This document shows, piece after piece, positions 9,028-17,578 of a stretch of 64,000 nucleotides of DNA. The notes beneath the pieces are model-generated. The model was given only the letters and a program-made list of their open reading frames with translations. It made no database searches and was not told where the DNA came from. Origin of the DNA: Oleispirillum sp963678075 (lineage in GTDB: Bacteria > Pseudomonadota > Alphaproteobacteria > Rhodospirillales > Rhodospirillaceae); contig CAXXPK010000005.1 of the NCBI GenBank assembly GCA_963678075.2, positions 186,001-250,000 of the forward strand, read 5' to 3'. Position 1 is the stretch's first letter. Every line of letters starts with the position of its first letter. The position numbers and the translations under genes are program-made.

Positions 9028-9771
9028 ATGACCAACACCAATTTCGTTCTGGCGGTCGAGGATCTGACCGTTTCCTTCGACGGCTTCCGCGCGGTCGATG
9101 AGCTGAGCTTTTACGTCGATAGTAATGAATTGCGGGTCGGCATCGGCCCCAACGGCGCGGGCAAGACCACCGTGCTCGACCTGATCTGCGGCAAGACCAG
9201 GGCGACCGGCGGCTCCATCAAGCTCAAGGGCCAGGAACTGACCCAAATGTCGGAGCACGAAATCGTCCGCGCCGGGGTCGGGCGGAAATTTCAGACACCG
9301 TCGATCTACGAGGACCTGACGGTGTTCGAGAATCTGGAGGTTTCCCTGCCGCGCGGGCGCTCGGTCCTGGGGGCCTTGGCCTTCCGCCGCGACGCCGACG
9401 TGGTGGCGCGGATCGAACGGATCGCCGAGGAGATTTTCCTGGCCGACCACCTGGATCAGCGGGCGGCGGTCCTCAGCCATGGCCAGAAGCAATGGCTGGA
9501 AATCGGCATGCTGCTGATCCAAGAGCCGGAACTGCTGATGCTGGACGAACCGGTAGCGGGAATGAGCCTCAGCGAACGGGAAAAGACCGCCGAACTGCTG
9601 AAGCGCATCACCTCCGGACGTTCGGTGATCGTGATCGAGCACGACATGCGGTTCGTCAAGCACATCGCTCAGAAGGTCACGGTCCTGCACCAAGGCAAGA
9701 TCCTGTCCGAGGGTTCCCTGACCAAGGTGCAAAACGATCCACGCGTCATCGAGGTCTATCTTGGACATTGA
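9028..9771 (+). CDS. urtD: Urea ABC transporter ATP-binding protein UrtD
   Basis: Cytoplasmic ATPase subunit of the urea importer, 247 residues, the usual length. It has Walker A GPNGAGKTT (about residues 39-47), a Q-loop in RKFQTPSIYEDLTV, signature LSHGQKQWLEIG (about 152-163), Walker B LLMLDEPVAG and the switch His in VIVIEHDMRFV. It starts 7 bases after the urtBC relic, with GAGG before the ATG. It is the only member of urtABCDE that still looks intact, so it is an orphan ATPase with no receptor, permease or working UrtE partner. It may simply be too recent in decay to have been hit. Confidence 0.9.
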   Translation: MTNTNFVLAVEDLTVSFDGFRAVDELSFYVDSNELRVGIGPNGAGKTTVLDLICGKTRATGGSIKLKGQELTQMSEHEIVRAGVGRKFQTPSIYEDLTVFENLEVSLPRGRSVLGALAFRRDADVVARIERIAEEIFLADHLDQRAAVLSHGQKQWLEIGMLLIQEPELLMLDEPVAGMSLSEREKTAELLKRITSGRSVIVIEHDMRFVKHIAQKVTVLHQGKILSEGSLTKVQNDPRVIEVYLGH

Positions 9772-9788
9772 GGAAAGGACAGACGCCA

Positions 9789-10165
9789 TGCTTCAGGTCA
9801 ACGCCCTGTCCGTCGCCTACGGGGAAAGCGACGTCCTGCACGGAGTCGGGTTCTCGGCCGCCGAGGGCGAGATCGTCGCCATTATGGGACGCAACGGCAT
9901 GGGGAAAAGCACCCTGATGAAGTCGCTGATCGGCATGATTCCCCATCGCGGCGGCACCATCCACCTGGGCGGCGCCGATCTGTCCGCCCTGCCCAGCCAC
10001 AAACGGGTGGAAAATGGGCTGACCATCGTTGTCTCGGAACGGGTCTTGACCTTCGCCATGAACGTGGCCGACCGTTTTCTGGTCATGGAAAACGGCCAGT
10101 TCGTCGATGAAGTCACGGCGGCGGAAACCGACGAGGGCCGGGTCGCCGCGTTTCTGTCGGTCTAG
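9789..10165 (+). pseudogene. urtE: Urea ABC transporter ATPase UrtE, core deleted in frame
   Basis: UrtE is normally about 230 residues; this frame has 125. The start (MLQVNALSVAYGESDVLHG), Walker A GRNGMGKST (residues 34-42) and IGMIPHRGGTIHLGG are present. At about residue 77 (near 10020) HKRVENGL runs straight into TIVVSERVLTFAMNVADRF, which belongs near the family C terminus. About 105 residues are absent, including the Q-loop, the signature LSGGQQQ-type motif and Walker B. The product cannot hydrolyse ATP normally. The GGGCTG at the junction would fit both sides of the ancestral sequence, as expected from deletion between short direct repeats (inference). Confidence 0.85.
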
Positions 10166-10194
10166 AGCACAGCCCGGATGGCTCGGCGGCGGCG

Positions 10195-10872
10195 CTATTC
10201 CTGCGCCGCCATCGGGTCGATGTCGCTGGGGGCGTGGCCGAGGTTGCGGAACATCGCCGTGACCTTGTCCATGGCCGCGTCCAGGTCGGCGCGGTCGGTG
10301 GAGCGGCCGACGATGCAGGTGCCGATGCGTTCTCCCAGTCCGAAGGGATAGCTGCCGATATCGACGCCGGGGCGGGTCTTCTGGATCGCGGCCAGGGGTT
10401 CGGCGATGTTGCCTTCCCGCGCCTCGGCGGTGACCGCGCGCGACAGCACCGCCGGTCCGCCGCCTAAGGTATGGGCGATGCCGTCGAACATTGCTTGCAT
10501 GATGCGCGGCACCCCGGCCATGCGTAAGCGGGCGGGGTTGAGGGTCTCGCCGTAATAGGCGCCGAGCAGACGCTCGGCGTCCGGGGGGCGGACCAGCGGC
10601 ACACCGAAGGCGGCGGCGATGCTGGCGGCGGTGATGTCGTCGTGGGTGGGGCCGATGCCGCCGGTGGTGAAGACATAGGTGAACCGTTCGCGGGCGGCGT
10701 TGACGGTGGCGACGATGTCCTCGGTCAGGTCGGGGATGACGTGCGCCTCCCGCACCGGAATGCCGATCTTGGCCAGCGCCTTGCCGAGGTAGGGAAGGTT
10801 TTCGTCCTTGATCCGGCCGGAGAGGATTTCATTGCCGATGACGATGACGCAGGCGGTGGATTGAACGGTCAT
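10195..10872 (-). CDS. CinA-like molybdopterin-binding-fold protein, internally shortened
   Basis: COG1058/MoCF-domain protein related to the N-terminal part of CinA; the role of the stand-alone form in alphaproteobacteria is not settled. It has GNEILSGRIKDEN (residues 12-24) and the binding motif TTGGIGPTHDDIT (about 69-81). Family members then read through a segment ending in an NPVSRAPGF-type motif before MAGVPRIMQAMF. Here RLRMA is followed at once by GVPRIMQAMF (near 10517), so about 28 residues are missing in frame and the 225-residue product is short of the usual 250 or so. Loss of that conserved loop probably harms function, but the rest of the frame is clean. Convergent with the urtE relic. 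Confidence 0.7.
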   Translation of the reverse strand: MTVQSTACVIVIGNEILSGRIKDENLPYLGKALAKIGIPVREAHVIPDLTEDIVATVNAARERFTYVFTTGGIGPTHDDITAASIAAAFGVPLVRPPDAERLLGAYYGETLNPARLRMAGVPRIMQAMFDGIAHTLGGGPAVLSRAVTAEAREGNIAEPLAAIQKTRPGVDIGSYPFGLGERIGTCIVGRSTDRADLDAAMDKVTAMFRNLGHAPSDIDPMAAQE

Positions 10873-10893
10873 GGCGGGAGCCTTCCTTTCTGT

Positions 10894-11406
10894 TCACAGC
10901 GCGTCCTGGATCGTGGTGATCAGCGGCACATCAGCGGGCGGCATCGGGTAGTCCCGCAGCCGGTTGGGGGCCACCCAGACGAGGTCCTGGCCCTCGCGAC
11001 CGTGCGGCGTGCCGCGCCAGGATCGGATCATGAACACCGGCATCAGCAGGTGGAATTTCGCATAGGCGTGGGAGGCAAAGGACAGCGGTCGCAGACAGCC
11101 GGGCCGGGTTTCGATGCCCAGTTCCTCGTCGAGTTTGCGGATCAGGGCCAGTTCCGGCGGTTCGCCGTCGTTCATCTTGCCGCCCGGGAACTCCCACAGG
11201 CCCGCCATCGACTTGCCCTCCGGCCGTTGCGCCAAAAGGACGCGGCGGTCGGGGCCGACCAGGACCCCGGCCACCACCAGAACGATGGGCAGGCCGGGGA
11301 TCAGGGTCGGGCCGTGGGCGTTCCAGCAATCGCGGGGGTCGCCGTCGATGCCTTTCGCCGCGCTCGCGTCAGGTACGGTAGTCGGCGTTGATGTTGATGT
11401 ACTCAT
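10894..11406 (-). CDS. mutT: MutT-type Nudix hydrolase (8-oxo-dGTP diphosphatase) with altered Nudix box
   Basis: MutT cleans 8-oxo-dGTP from the nucleotide pool. The domain starts around LPIVLVVAGVLVGPDRRVLL. The Nudix box is GKMNDGEPPELALIRKLDEELGI. The pattern G-x5-E-x7-R-E-U-x-E-E-x-G-U expects Glu after the Arg, but this sequence has Lys (codon AAA, near 11136). That Glu corresponds to E53 of E. coli MutT, a metal/catalytic residue. The rest of the box and the WEFPGGK lead-in are normal. The listed start overlaps the end of argJ by 38 bases, and the first 35-40 residues are not family-like, so translation may begin later. Activity is doubtful. Confidence 0.8.
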   Translation of the reverse strand: MSTSTSTPTTVPDASAAKGIDGDPRDCWNAHGPTLIPGLPIVLVVAGVLVGPDRRVLLAQRPEGKSMAGLWEFPGGKMNDGEPPELALIRKLDEELGIETRPGCLRPLSFASHAYAKFHLLMPVFMIRSWRGTPHGREGQDLVWVAPNRLRDYPMPPADVPLITTIQDAL

Positions 11407-12604
11407 GGGTCAGATCGCAGGTCCACACGGTTGCCTTGCCCTTGCCGACCCCGACATCCACCGCGATGTCGATGGAACGGCCCTTGAAGTGCTTGGCCAC
11501 CGGGGTTTCGTCGTAGCCCGGCACCACCTGCCCGGCGGCGGCGACCGGGATGCCGCCGATCGTGATCGAGAGCTTGTCGCGGTCGGCTTTTTCCCCCGAT
11601 TTGCCGACCGCCATCACGACGCGGCCCCAGTTGGCGTCCTCGCCCGCGATCGCGGTCTTGACCAGCGGCGAGTTGGCGATCGCCAGTCCGATGGTGCGCG
11701 CCGCCTTGGCCCCCGCCGCGCCGGTGACGGTGATCGCGACGAACTTGCCGGCGCCCTCGCCGTCCTTGACGATCTGTTGCGCCAAATCGATCAGCGCCGC
11801 GTTCAGGGCCTTCTTAAAGCCCTTCAGTCGCTTGTCGGCGGCGGTCTTGACCGTTTTGTGGGGGGCGGCGCGGGTGGCGAACAGCAGCAGGGTGTCGGAG
11901 GTCGAGGTGTCGCTGTCCACGGTGATGCTGTTGAAGGATTTGTCCGTGCCGTCCTTCAGCAGGGACTGCAACACCTCGGACGGCAGGTTGGCGTCGGTGA
12001 AGACGAAGGCTAACATCGTCGCCATGTCGGGGGCGATCATGCCCGAGCCCTTGGCAAAGCCGGAAATCGTCACCGGCACGCCGTCGATTTCGACGGTGGC
12101 GGTGGCGGCCTTGGCGAAGGTGTCGGTGGTCATCACGGCGCGGGCCGCCGCTTCCCAGGCGTTGGCGGTCAGGTCTTTTTGCGCCTGCGGCAGAATGGCG
12201 GTGATCTTGGAGGCATCCAGCGGCACGCCGATGGTGCCGGTGGAAGCGATGAAGACCTCCGACGCCTTGCAGCCGAACAGCTTCGCGGCGGCGGCGGCGG
12301 TTTCCTCGACCGCGGAGACGCCCAGTTTCCCGGTGAAGGCGTTGGCGTTGCCGGAATTCACCACGACGACACGGGCGCTGCCGCCGGTCAGCGCGTCGCG
12401 GCACCAATCGACCGGCGCGGAACATGTCTTGGAGCGGGTGAAGACGCCCGCCACCGTGCTTTTCGGGGGCAGTTTGGCGACCATCAGGTCGGGCCGCCCG
12501 GCATAGCGTAGCCCGGTGTTGCCGGTGGCGAAACGCACCCCGGCGACCGGGGAAAGCGCCGGGAACTCAGCGGGAGCGAAGGGGGAAACGTAGACTTTGG
12601 TCAT
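11369..12604 (-). CDS. argJ: Bifunctional ornithine acetyltransferase / N-acetylglutamate synthase ArgJ
   Basis: ArgJ recycles the acetyl group from N-acetylornithine to glutamate in the cyclic arginine pathway. The product is 411 residues, the normal length. Substrate-site sequence SGNANAFTG and STGTIG are present. The self-cleavage site is KGSGMIAPDMATMLAF, with the Thr of MATML as N-terminal nucleophile of the beta chain. The C terminus YININADYRT is typical. I prefer the ATG at 12604 (MTKVYVSP) over an upstream ATG at 12658 because GAGGAGAG sits 5 to 7 bases before it and the family starts here. It is downstream of ppiC and upstream of mutT on the same strand. Confidence 0.93.
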   Translation of the reverse strand: MTKVYVSPFAPAEFPALSPVAGVRFATGNTGLRYAGRPDLMVAKLPPKSTVAGVFTRSKTCSAPVDWCRDALTGGSARVVVVNSGNANAFTGKLGVSAVEETAAAAAKLFGCKASEVFIASTGTIGVPLDASKITAILPQAQKDLTANAWEAAARAVMTTDTFAKAATATVEIDGVPVTISGFAKGSGMIAPDMATMLAFVFTDANLPSEVLQSLLKDGTDKSFNSITVDSDTSTSDTLLLFATRAAPHKTVKTAADKRLKGFKKALNAALIDLAQQIVKDGEGAGKFVAITVTGAAGAKAARTIGLAIANSPLVKTAIAGEDANWGRVVMAVGKSGEKADRDKLSITIGGIPVAAAGQVVPGYDETPVAKHFKGRSIDIAVDVGVGKGKATVWTCDLTHEYININADYRT

Positions 12605-12634
12605 CGAGGCTCTCCTCGGGCAGGTGGCGGAAGC

Positions 12635-12663
12635 GGCCTTCGGAAACGGCGTTTCCAAAGGCC
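12635..12663 (-). terminator. Hairpin between ppiC and argJ
   Basis: GGCCTT-C-GGAAAC and GTTTCC-A-AAGGCC form a 12-bp stem with one mismatch and a 3-base loop. No T tract follows on either strand. It may be a processing or attenuation signal between ppiC and argJ. Confidence 0.35.
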
Positions 12664-12670
12664 GGGTCGG

Positions 12671-13516
12671 TCAGGGTTTTGCCGGCAATCCGTCCAGCGC
12701 GAAACGTTTGATTTGCGCGCCTTGGCGCAGGCCCTTGACGATTTCCATGGCGACTTCGCCGGCGGCCTTGTCATGCAGTTGCGGCTTCAGGTCCTCGAAA
12801 CTGGGGGCCTTGGCGGGGCGCCGGCCCTCGACCTTGATGACGTGCCAGCCGAACTGGGTCTTCACCGGTTCGGTGCTGAAGGCGTCGATCTTCAGGGCGA
12901 AGGCGGCGTCGGCGAAGGGCTTCACCATGTCCGCCTGCTTGAAGTAGCCCAGATCGCCGCCGCCGCTTGCCGAGGGGCCGGTGGACTTTTCCTTGGCCAG
13001 GGCCGCGAAGTCCTTGCCCGATTTCAAGGCCTCGATCACCGCGCGGGCATCCTTTTCGGTTTCAAGAAGGATGTGGCGGGCGTGGATTTCCTCCTGCGGC
13101 GGGTTTTCCTTCAGCCAAGCGCTGTAATCGGCCCTCAACTGCGCCTTGGTGATCTTTTTGTCGATCTCGCGGGTCAGATAGACGGTGCGCAGGATCTGCC
13201 GCTCCGCCGCCTTGATGTTGCGCTGCACCATCGGGTCCGTATCCAGGCCGGACTTGCGGGCTTGCGCGGCGACCAGGGCCAGATCGATGACGTTGTCGAG
13301 AAGCGCGTCGTAGACATGCTCCAACGGCACATCCTTCAAATAGGGGACGGCGGCGCGAATCTGCTCCAGCGCGGAGCGGTGGATATCCTCGCCGTTGACG
13401 GTGGCGACCACCGGGTCGTCGTCGGCTCGGGCCGACGGCGCGGCGGCAAGGCAAAGGGCGGCAACGACCGCGAAACCGGCGGCCCGGATGGTGAAGGCGG
13501 AAAAAAGGGCGCTCAT
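12671..13516 (-). CDS. Periplasmic parvulin-type peptidyl-prolyl isomerase
   Basis: PpiC/SurA-like foldase of 281 residues. A Sec signal peptide (MSALFSAFTIRAAGFAV...APSARA) is predicted to be cleaved before DDDPVVATVNG. A SurA-like N-terminal helical region follows. The rotamase domain is about residues 150-240, with the hallmark HARHILLETEKDA, GGDLGYFKQADMVKPF and TQFGWHVIKVEGRRPA. The start at 13516 is chosen because it puts the signal peptide at the N terminus; an open extension to 13597 adds nothing family-like. In related bacteria this gene sits between secA and argJ, as here. Confidence 0.88.
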   Translation of the reverse strand: MSALFSAFTIRAAGFAVVAALCLAAAPSARADDDPVVATVNGEDIHRSALEQIRAAVPYLKDVPLEHVYDALLDNVIDLALVAAQARKSGLDTDPMVQRNIKAAERQILRTVYLTREIDKKITKAQLRADYSAWLKENPPQEEIHARHILLETEKDARAVIEALKSGKDFAALAKEKSTGPSASGGGDLGYFKQADMVKPFADAAFALKIDAFSTEPVKTQFGWHVIKVEGRRPAKAPSFEDLKPQLHDKAAGEVAMEIVKGLRQGAQIKRFALDGLPAKP

Positions 13517-13713
13517 GGATGGACAACCTGAGGGGGATGAAACGATCGAGCCCGATCCGGCGGAGCAAAACCCTGCCACGCACGCGGGCCTTCGCATATA
13601 TCCGACGCTTTTGGATCGCGCACAAGGGGCCGCCTGCGCGCTTCATCGGGAATTTTCGATAACGCGCGCAGGAACCGCCGACAAGGGGCGTTTTCACCCC
13701 TGGTTCGGCGGTG

Positions 13714-14652
13714 TCACTTGATGGTGTCGCGTCGCTGTGGGCGCGACGGCGTCGCTTCCGAGGCTCGCACCGCGATCGGCACCGCGATGTCAGCGACGAA
13801 CTGGGCGATGCCGGGTTCCGCTTGGCGTTCCTGTCGTGGATTACCGCGCACCACCATCACCGCGCCGCGGTCGGAGTCGTTGCGCGCGCCGTCCTGATTG
13901 ATGTCGGGCAGGGCCGAGGCCCGGGCCGCCTGTCGGTCGGCCTAGGCAGCGGCGTCCTGTGGCGACAGCCGTCCCGAGAAACGGTCAAGGGCACTGGCGC
14001 CGTTCGTACCCGTGGTGGTGGCGGCGCCGGAACCGGTGAAGAACAGGCCACTGTTGACCGCCGACAAGTCGATGGCATTGCCCGCCGCGTCGGTTCCCAG
14101 ACTGCCCGGGTCCGACAAAAGCGCGCCGACCGGGTCGGAGGCGGCGCCGTATTCCAGCGAGGCGGAGCCGAAATCGACCGAAACGTCGTCCGGGCTTTCC
14201 ACGTCTTCCTTGATCGCCATCTTCACTTCCATCTGGCGGACAATGAAGTTGAGCTCTTGGCGGACCTGGGTGTCGATGGCCGGCGGCTCGACGGTTCCGG
14301 CCAGTCGCCGGACCTCATTACGCAGAACCTCGATCACCTTGTGACCGGAGATGTTGGTCTGGGTGTTGTTGAGGCCATAGACCGACATCAGGCGGTTCAG
14401 CCTGGTCGTCACCTCGGAGATGGTGTCGTCGGCGGACGACGCGACCGCCTGCTGGAAACGAGAGAGCGAATCGCCGGTTTCCAGGGCGGCTCCCGCCATC
14501 AATTCCTGGGCGGCATCGGACAATACGACATTGTCACCGGGGAACACCGCTTGCGGCGTTTGCGCGGCGGCGCCGGCATGAGCCTGCAAAACCCGAGCCT
14601 GGGTTCACTCGGTGATTTCCTGGGCGCGTAGCGAAGTCGTGACATCGGACAT
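13714..14652 (-). pseudogene. Hypothetical protein gene with two in-frame stop codons
   Basis: I do not recognise this protein. Read from ATG 14652 (good ribosome site GGAGGAAACC) to TGA 13714, the frame would give about 312 residues. It is stopped by TGA at 14607-14605 (after SLRAQEITE) and TAG at 13944-13942 (after SPQDAAA). Between the stops the sequence is coding-like: LSDAAQELMAGA, VTTRLNRLMSVYGL, LNFIVRQMEVKMAI. The tail after the TAG stays open for 75 codons. The likely ancestral codons are TGG and CAG, both one transition away. No signal peptide or membrane segment is evident. Confidence 0.65.
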
Positions 14653-14690
14653 GGTTTCCTCCTTCTGGGAGCGCATCCATCCACATACGC

Positions 14691-14737
14691 GGCGTGGTCA
14701 TCAGGCCACGCCGATCACAAATCTCTCATTCTGAGAG
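14691..14737. other. Two adjacent hairpins upstream of secA
   Basis: GGCGTGG TCATCA GGCCACGCC (about 14691-14713) and CTCTCA TTC TGAGAG (14723-14737) are compact inverted repeats in the divergent region between the broken hypothetical gene and secA. They could be operators or untranslated-region structure. I have no specific assignment. Confidence 0.3.
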
Positions 14738-14815
14738 CATTCGCTAATTCTAAAGTACCAGAGGTCTTCCAGCAAGAGAGAAGGACTCATCGCTTGGTCC
14801 GGCACGGCGCTTCGA

Positions 14816-14844
14816 TTGACAGGGGGCGCATCGGGCTCTACATC
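14816..14844 (+). promoter_or_regulatory. Candidate sigma-70 promoter for secA
   Basis: TTGACA (14816-14821), a 17-base spacer and TACATC (14839-14844), about 100 bases upstream of the secA start. Confidence 0.55.
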
Positions 14845-14946
14845 TTTTGCCGCGTGGTGCCGCTGCGAAGGGGCGCCCAGGTGTTTTCATCCGATGCGGT
14901 GCCGGGGGTTTGTCGGGCGCCGTGCCGCCAAAAACCGGGGTTTTCG

Positions 14947-17571
14947 ATGTTCGGTGCCATAGCTAGGCGCGTTTTCGGCAGTGCCAATGATCGAATCGTC
15001 AAGGGCATGAAAAAGACGGTCATGGCGATCAACGCGCTGGAGCCGGAGGTCGTGACTCTGGACGACGCGGGCTTGCGCGCCCGCACCGACGCCTTCCGCG
15101 CGCGTCTTGCTGCGGGCGAAAGCCTCGACTCCTTGCTTCCCGAGGCCTTCGCCACGGTGCGTGAGGCGGCCAAGCGCACCCTCGGCCAGCGTCACTTCGA
15201 CGTCCAACTGATGGGCGGTATCGTGCTGCATCAGGGCCGCATCACCGAAATGAAGACCGGCGAAGGCAAGACCCTGGTCGCCACCCTGGCGGTGTATCTG
15301 AACGCGCTGACCGGCAAGGGCGTTCACGTGGTCACCGTCAACGACTACCTCGCCAAGCGCGATGCCGCCTGGATGGGGCAAGTTTACGAGTTCCTGGGGC
15401 TGACGGTGGGGTGCATCGTGCATGGCCTGGATGACGAGGAACGCCGCGTCGCCTATGCCGCCGACGTCACCTACGGCACCAACAACGAGTTTGGTTTCGA
15501 CTATCTGCGCGACAACATGAAGTTCGGCCTGGAAGAGATGACCCAGCGTCCCTTCAATTTCGCCATCGTCGATGAAGTGGACTCGATCCTGGTTGACGAG
15601 GCGCGGACGCCGTTGATTATCTCCGGTCCCGCCGAGGATTCGTCCGAGATGTATGTCAAGGCCGATGCCCTCATTCCGGCGCTGGCCCCCGAACACTTCG
15701 AAAAAGACGAAAAGCAGCGCGCAGTGACCCTGACCGACGACGGCGTCGAGTTCATCGAGGCGATGCTGCGCGAAACCGGCGAGATCGCCGAGGGTGGCAG
15801 CCTTTACGATATCGAGCACGTCAGCCTGGTGCATCACGTCAACCAGGCGCTTCGCGCGCACAAGCTGTTCGCTCGCGACACCGACTATATCGTCAAGGAC
15901 AACCAGGTCATCATCATCGACGAATTCACCGGTCGCATGATGGAAGGCCGTCGCTATTCCGAAGGTCTGCATCAGGCTCTTGAAGCCAAGGAAAAGGTGA
16001 AGATCCAGAAGGAAAACCAGACGCTGGCCTCGGTTACCTTCCAAAATTATTTCCGTTTGTACCCGAAGGTGGCCGGGATGACCGGTACCGCCCAGACCGA
16101 GGCGCAGGAATTCGAGGAAATCTATCGCCTGTCGGTGGTCGAGATTCCGACCAACATGCCGGTGACGCGCAAGGACTTCGACGACGAGGTCTATCGCAGC
16201 GCGCGCGAGAAGTTCGAGGCGATTTTGTTGCTGATCGAGGACTGCCACAAACGTGGCCAGCCGATTCTGGTCGGCACCACCTCGATCGAGAAGTCGGAAA
16301 TGCTGGCCGACATGCTGCGCAAGAAGGGACGGATCGAGCTGCGGGTGTTGAACGCGCGCTATCACGAGCAGGAAGCCTTCATCATCGCCCAGGCCGGGGT
16401 GCCCGGCGCGGTGACCATCGCCACCAACATGGCGGGTCGCGGTACCGACATCCAATTGGGTGGAAACGTCGATATGCGGGTCGCCGCCGAACTGGCCGAG
16501 ATCGCCGATCCCGCCGCCCATGCCGCGCGCGAGGCCGAAATCCGGGCCGAGGTCGAAGTCCTGCGGCAGCAGGCGCTGGCGGCGGGTGGCTTGTACGTGG
16601 TCGGCACCGAACGCCATGAAAGCCGCCGTATCGACAACCAATTGCGCGGCCGTTCCGGTCGCCAGGGCGACCCCGGCGCGTCGAAGTTCTTCCTGTCGTT
16701 GGAAGACGATCTGATGCGGATTTTCGGCTCCGAACGCATGGACGGCATGCTGCAGAAGCTGGGCCTGCAGGAAGGCGAGGCGATCACCCACCCCTGGATC
16801 AACAAGGCCCTGGAAAAGGCGCAGCAGAAGGTCGAGGTGCGCAACTTCGAAATCCGCAAGAACCTGCTGCGCTTCGACGACGTCATGAACGATCAGCGCA
16901 AGGCGATCTATGGCCAGCGCCGCGATCTGATGTTGGCCGAGGACGTGGCCGAGATGGTCGCCGACATGCGCCACGAGGTGATCGAGGACTTCGTCATCGC
17001 GCGCATCCCCGAACGCGTCATGCCCGAGCAGTGGGACGCCGAGGGTCTGGCCCAGGACGTCCGCCGGGTGATGGGGCGCGATTTGCTGATCTCCGACTGG
17101 GCGGCCGAGGAAGGCATCACCGACAAGGAAATCCTGGACCGTTTGCTGCGCGAAGGCGACCGCCTGATGGCGGAAAAGGCCGCCAACTTCGGCCCGGCGA
17201 CGATGCGGGTGATCGAAAAGTCCCTGGTCCTGCAAATCCTCGACCAGACATGGAAGGAACATCTGCTGGGGCTTGACCACTTGCGTCAGGGAATCGGTTT
17301 GCGCGCCTATGGCCAGCGCGATCCCTTGAACGAATACAAGCAGGAAGCCTTCGATATGTTCCAGAGGATGCTGGCGCTTTACCGCGAGCGGGTGACCACC
17401 ATGCTCTGCCGCATCGAACTGCGCTTCGACGACGAGCCGTCGGCCCCGGCCCCGGCGGCGGCCGAAGCGGTCGATCCGGCCGATCCCTCGACCTGGGGGC
17501 GGGTGCAGCGCAACGCGCCGTGTCCCTGCGGTTCGGGCAAGAAGTACAAGCACTGCCACGGCAAGATGTAA
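14947..17571 (+). CDS. secA: Preprotein translocase ATPase SecA
   Basis: Motor ATPase that drives proteins through SecYEG; 874 residues, near the usual alphaproteobacterial size. It has Walker A MKTGEGKTLVATL (about residues 101-113), Walker B VDEVDSILVDEARTPL (about 207-222), helicase motif GRGTDIQLGGN and RRIDNQLRGRSGRQGD. The C-terminal SEC-C zinc motif is CPCGSGKKYKHCHG, which binds SecB. The start at 14947 (MFGAIARRVFGSANDR) matches the family; a longer open frame to 14794 runs through promoter-like sequence. Its 3' end abuts an mscS relic on the other strand, with only a few bases between. Confidence 0.97.
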   Translation: MFGAIARRVFGSANDRIVKGMKKTVMAINALEPEVVTLDDAGLRARTDAFRARLAAGESLDSLLPEAFATVREAAKRTLGQRHFDVQLMGGIVLHQGRITEMKTGEGKTLVATLAVYLNALTGKGVHVVTVNDYLAKRDAAWMGQVYEFLGLTVGCIVHGLDDEERRVAYAADVTYGTNNEFGFDYLRDNMKFGLEEMTQRPFNFAIVDEVDSILVDEARTPLIISGPAEDSSEMYVKADALIPALAPEHFEKDEKQRAVTLTDDGVEFIEAMLRETGEIAEGGSLYDIEHVSLVHHVNQALRAHKLFARDTDYIVKDNQVIIIDEFTGRMMEGRRYSEGLHQALEAKEKVKIQKENQTLASVTFQNYFRLYPKVAGMTGTAQTEAQEFEEIYRLSVVEIPTNMPVTRKDFDDEVYRSAREKFEAILLLIEDCHKRGQPILVGTTSIEKSEMLADMLRKKGRIELRVLNARYHEQEAFIIAQAGVPGAVTIATNMAGRGTDIQLGGNVDMRVAAELAEIADPAAHAAREAEIRAEVEVLRQQALAAGGLYVVGTERHESRRIDNQLRGRSGRQGDPGASKFFLSLEDDLMRIFGSERMDGMLQKLGLQEGEAITHPWINKALEKAQQKVEVRNFEIRKNLLRFDDVMNDQRKAIYGQRRDLMLAEDVAEMVADMRHEVIEDFVIARIPERVMPEQWDAEGLAQDVRRVMGRDLLISDWAAEEGITDKEILDRLLREGDRLMAEKAANFGPATMRVIEKSLVLQILDQTWKEHLLGLDHLRQGIGLRAYGQRDPLNEYKQEAFDMFQRMLALYRERVTTMLCRIELRFDDEPSAPAPAAAEAVDPADPSTWGRVQRNAPCPCGSGKKYKHCHGKM

Positions 17572-17578
17572 GCGACGG

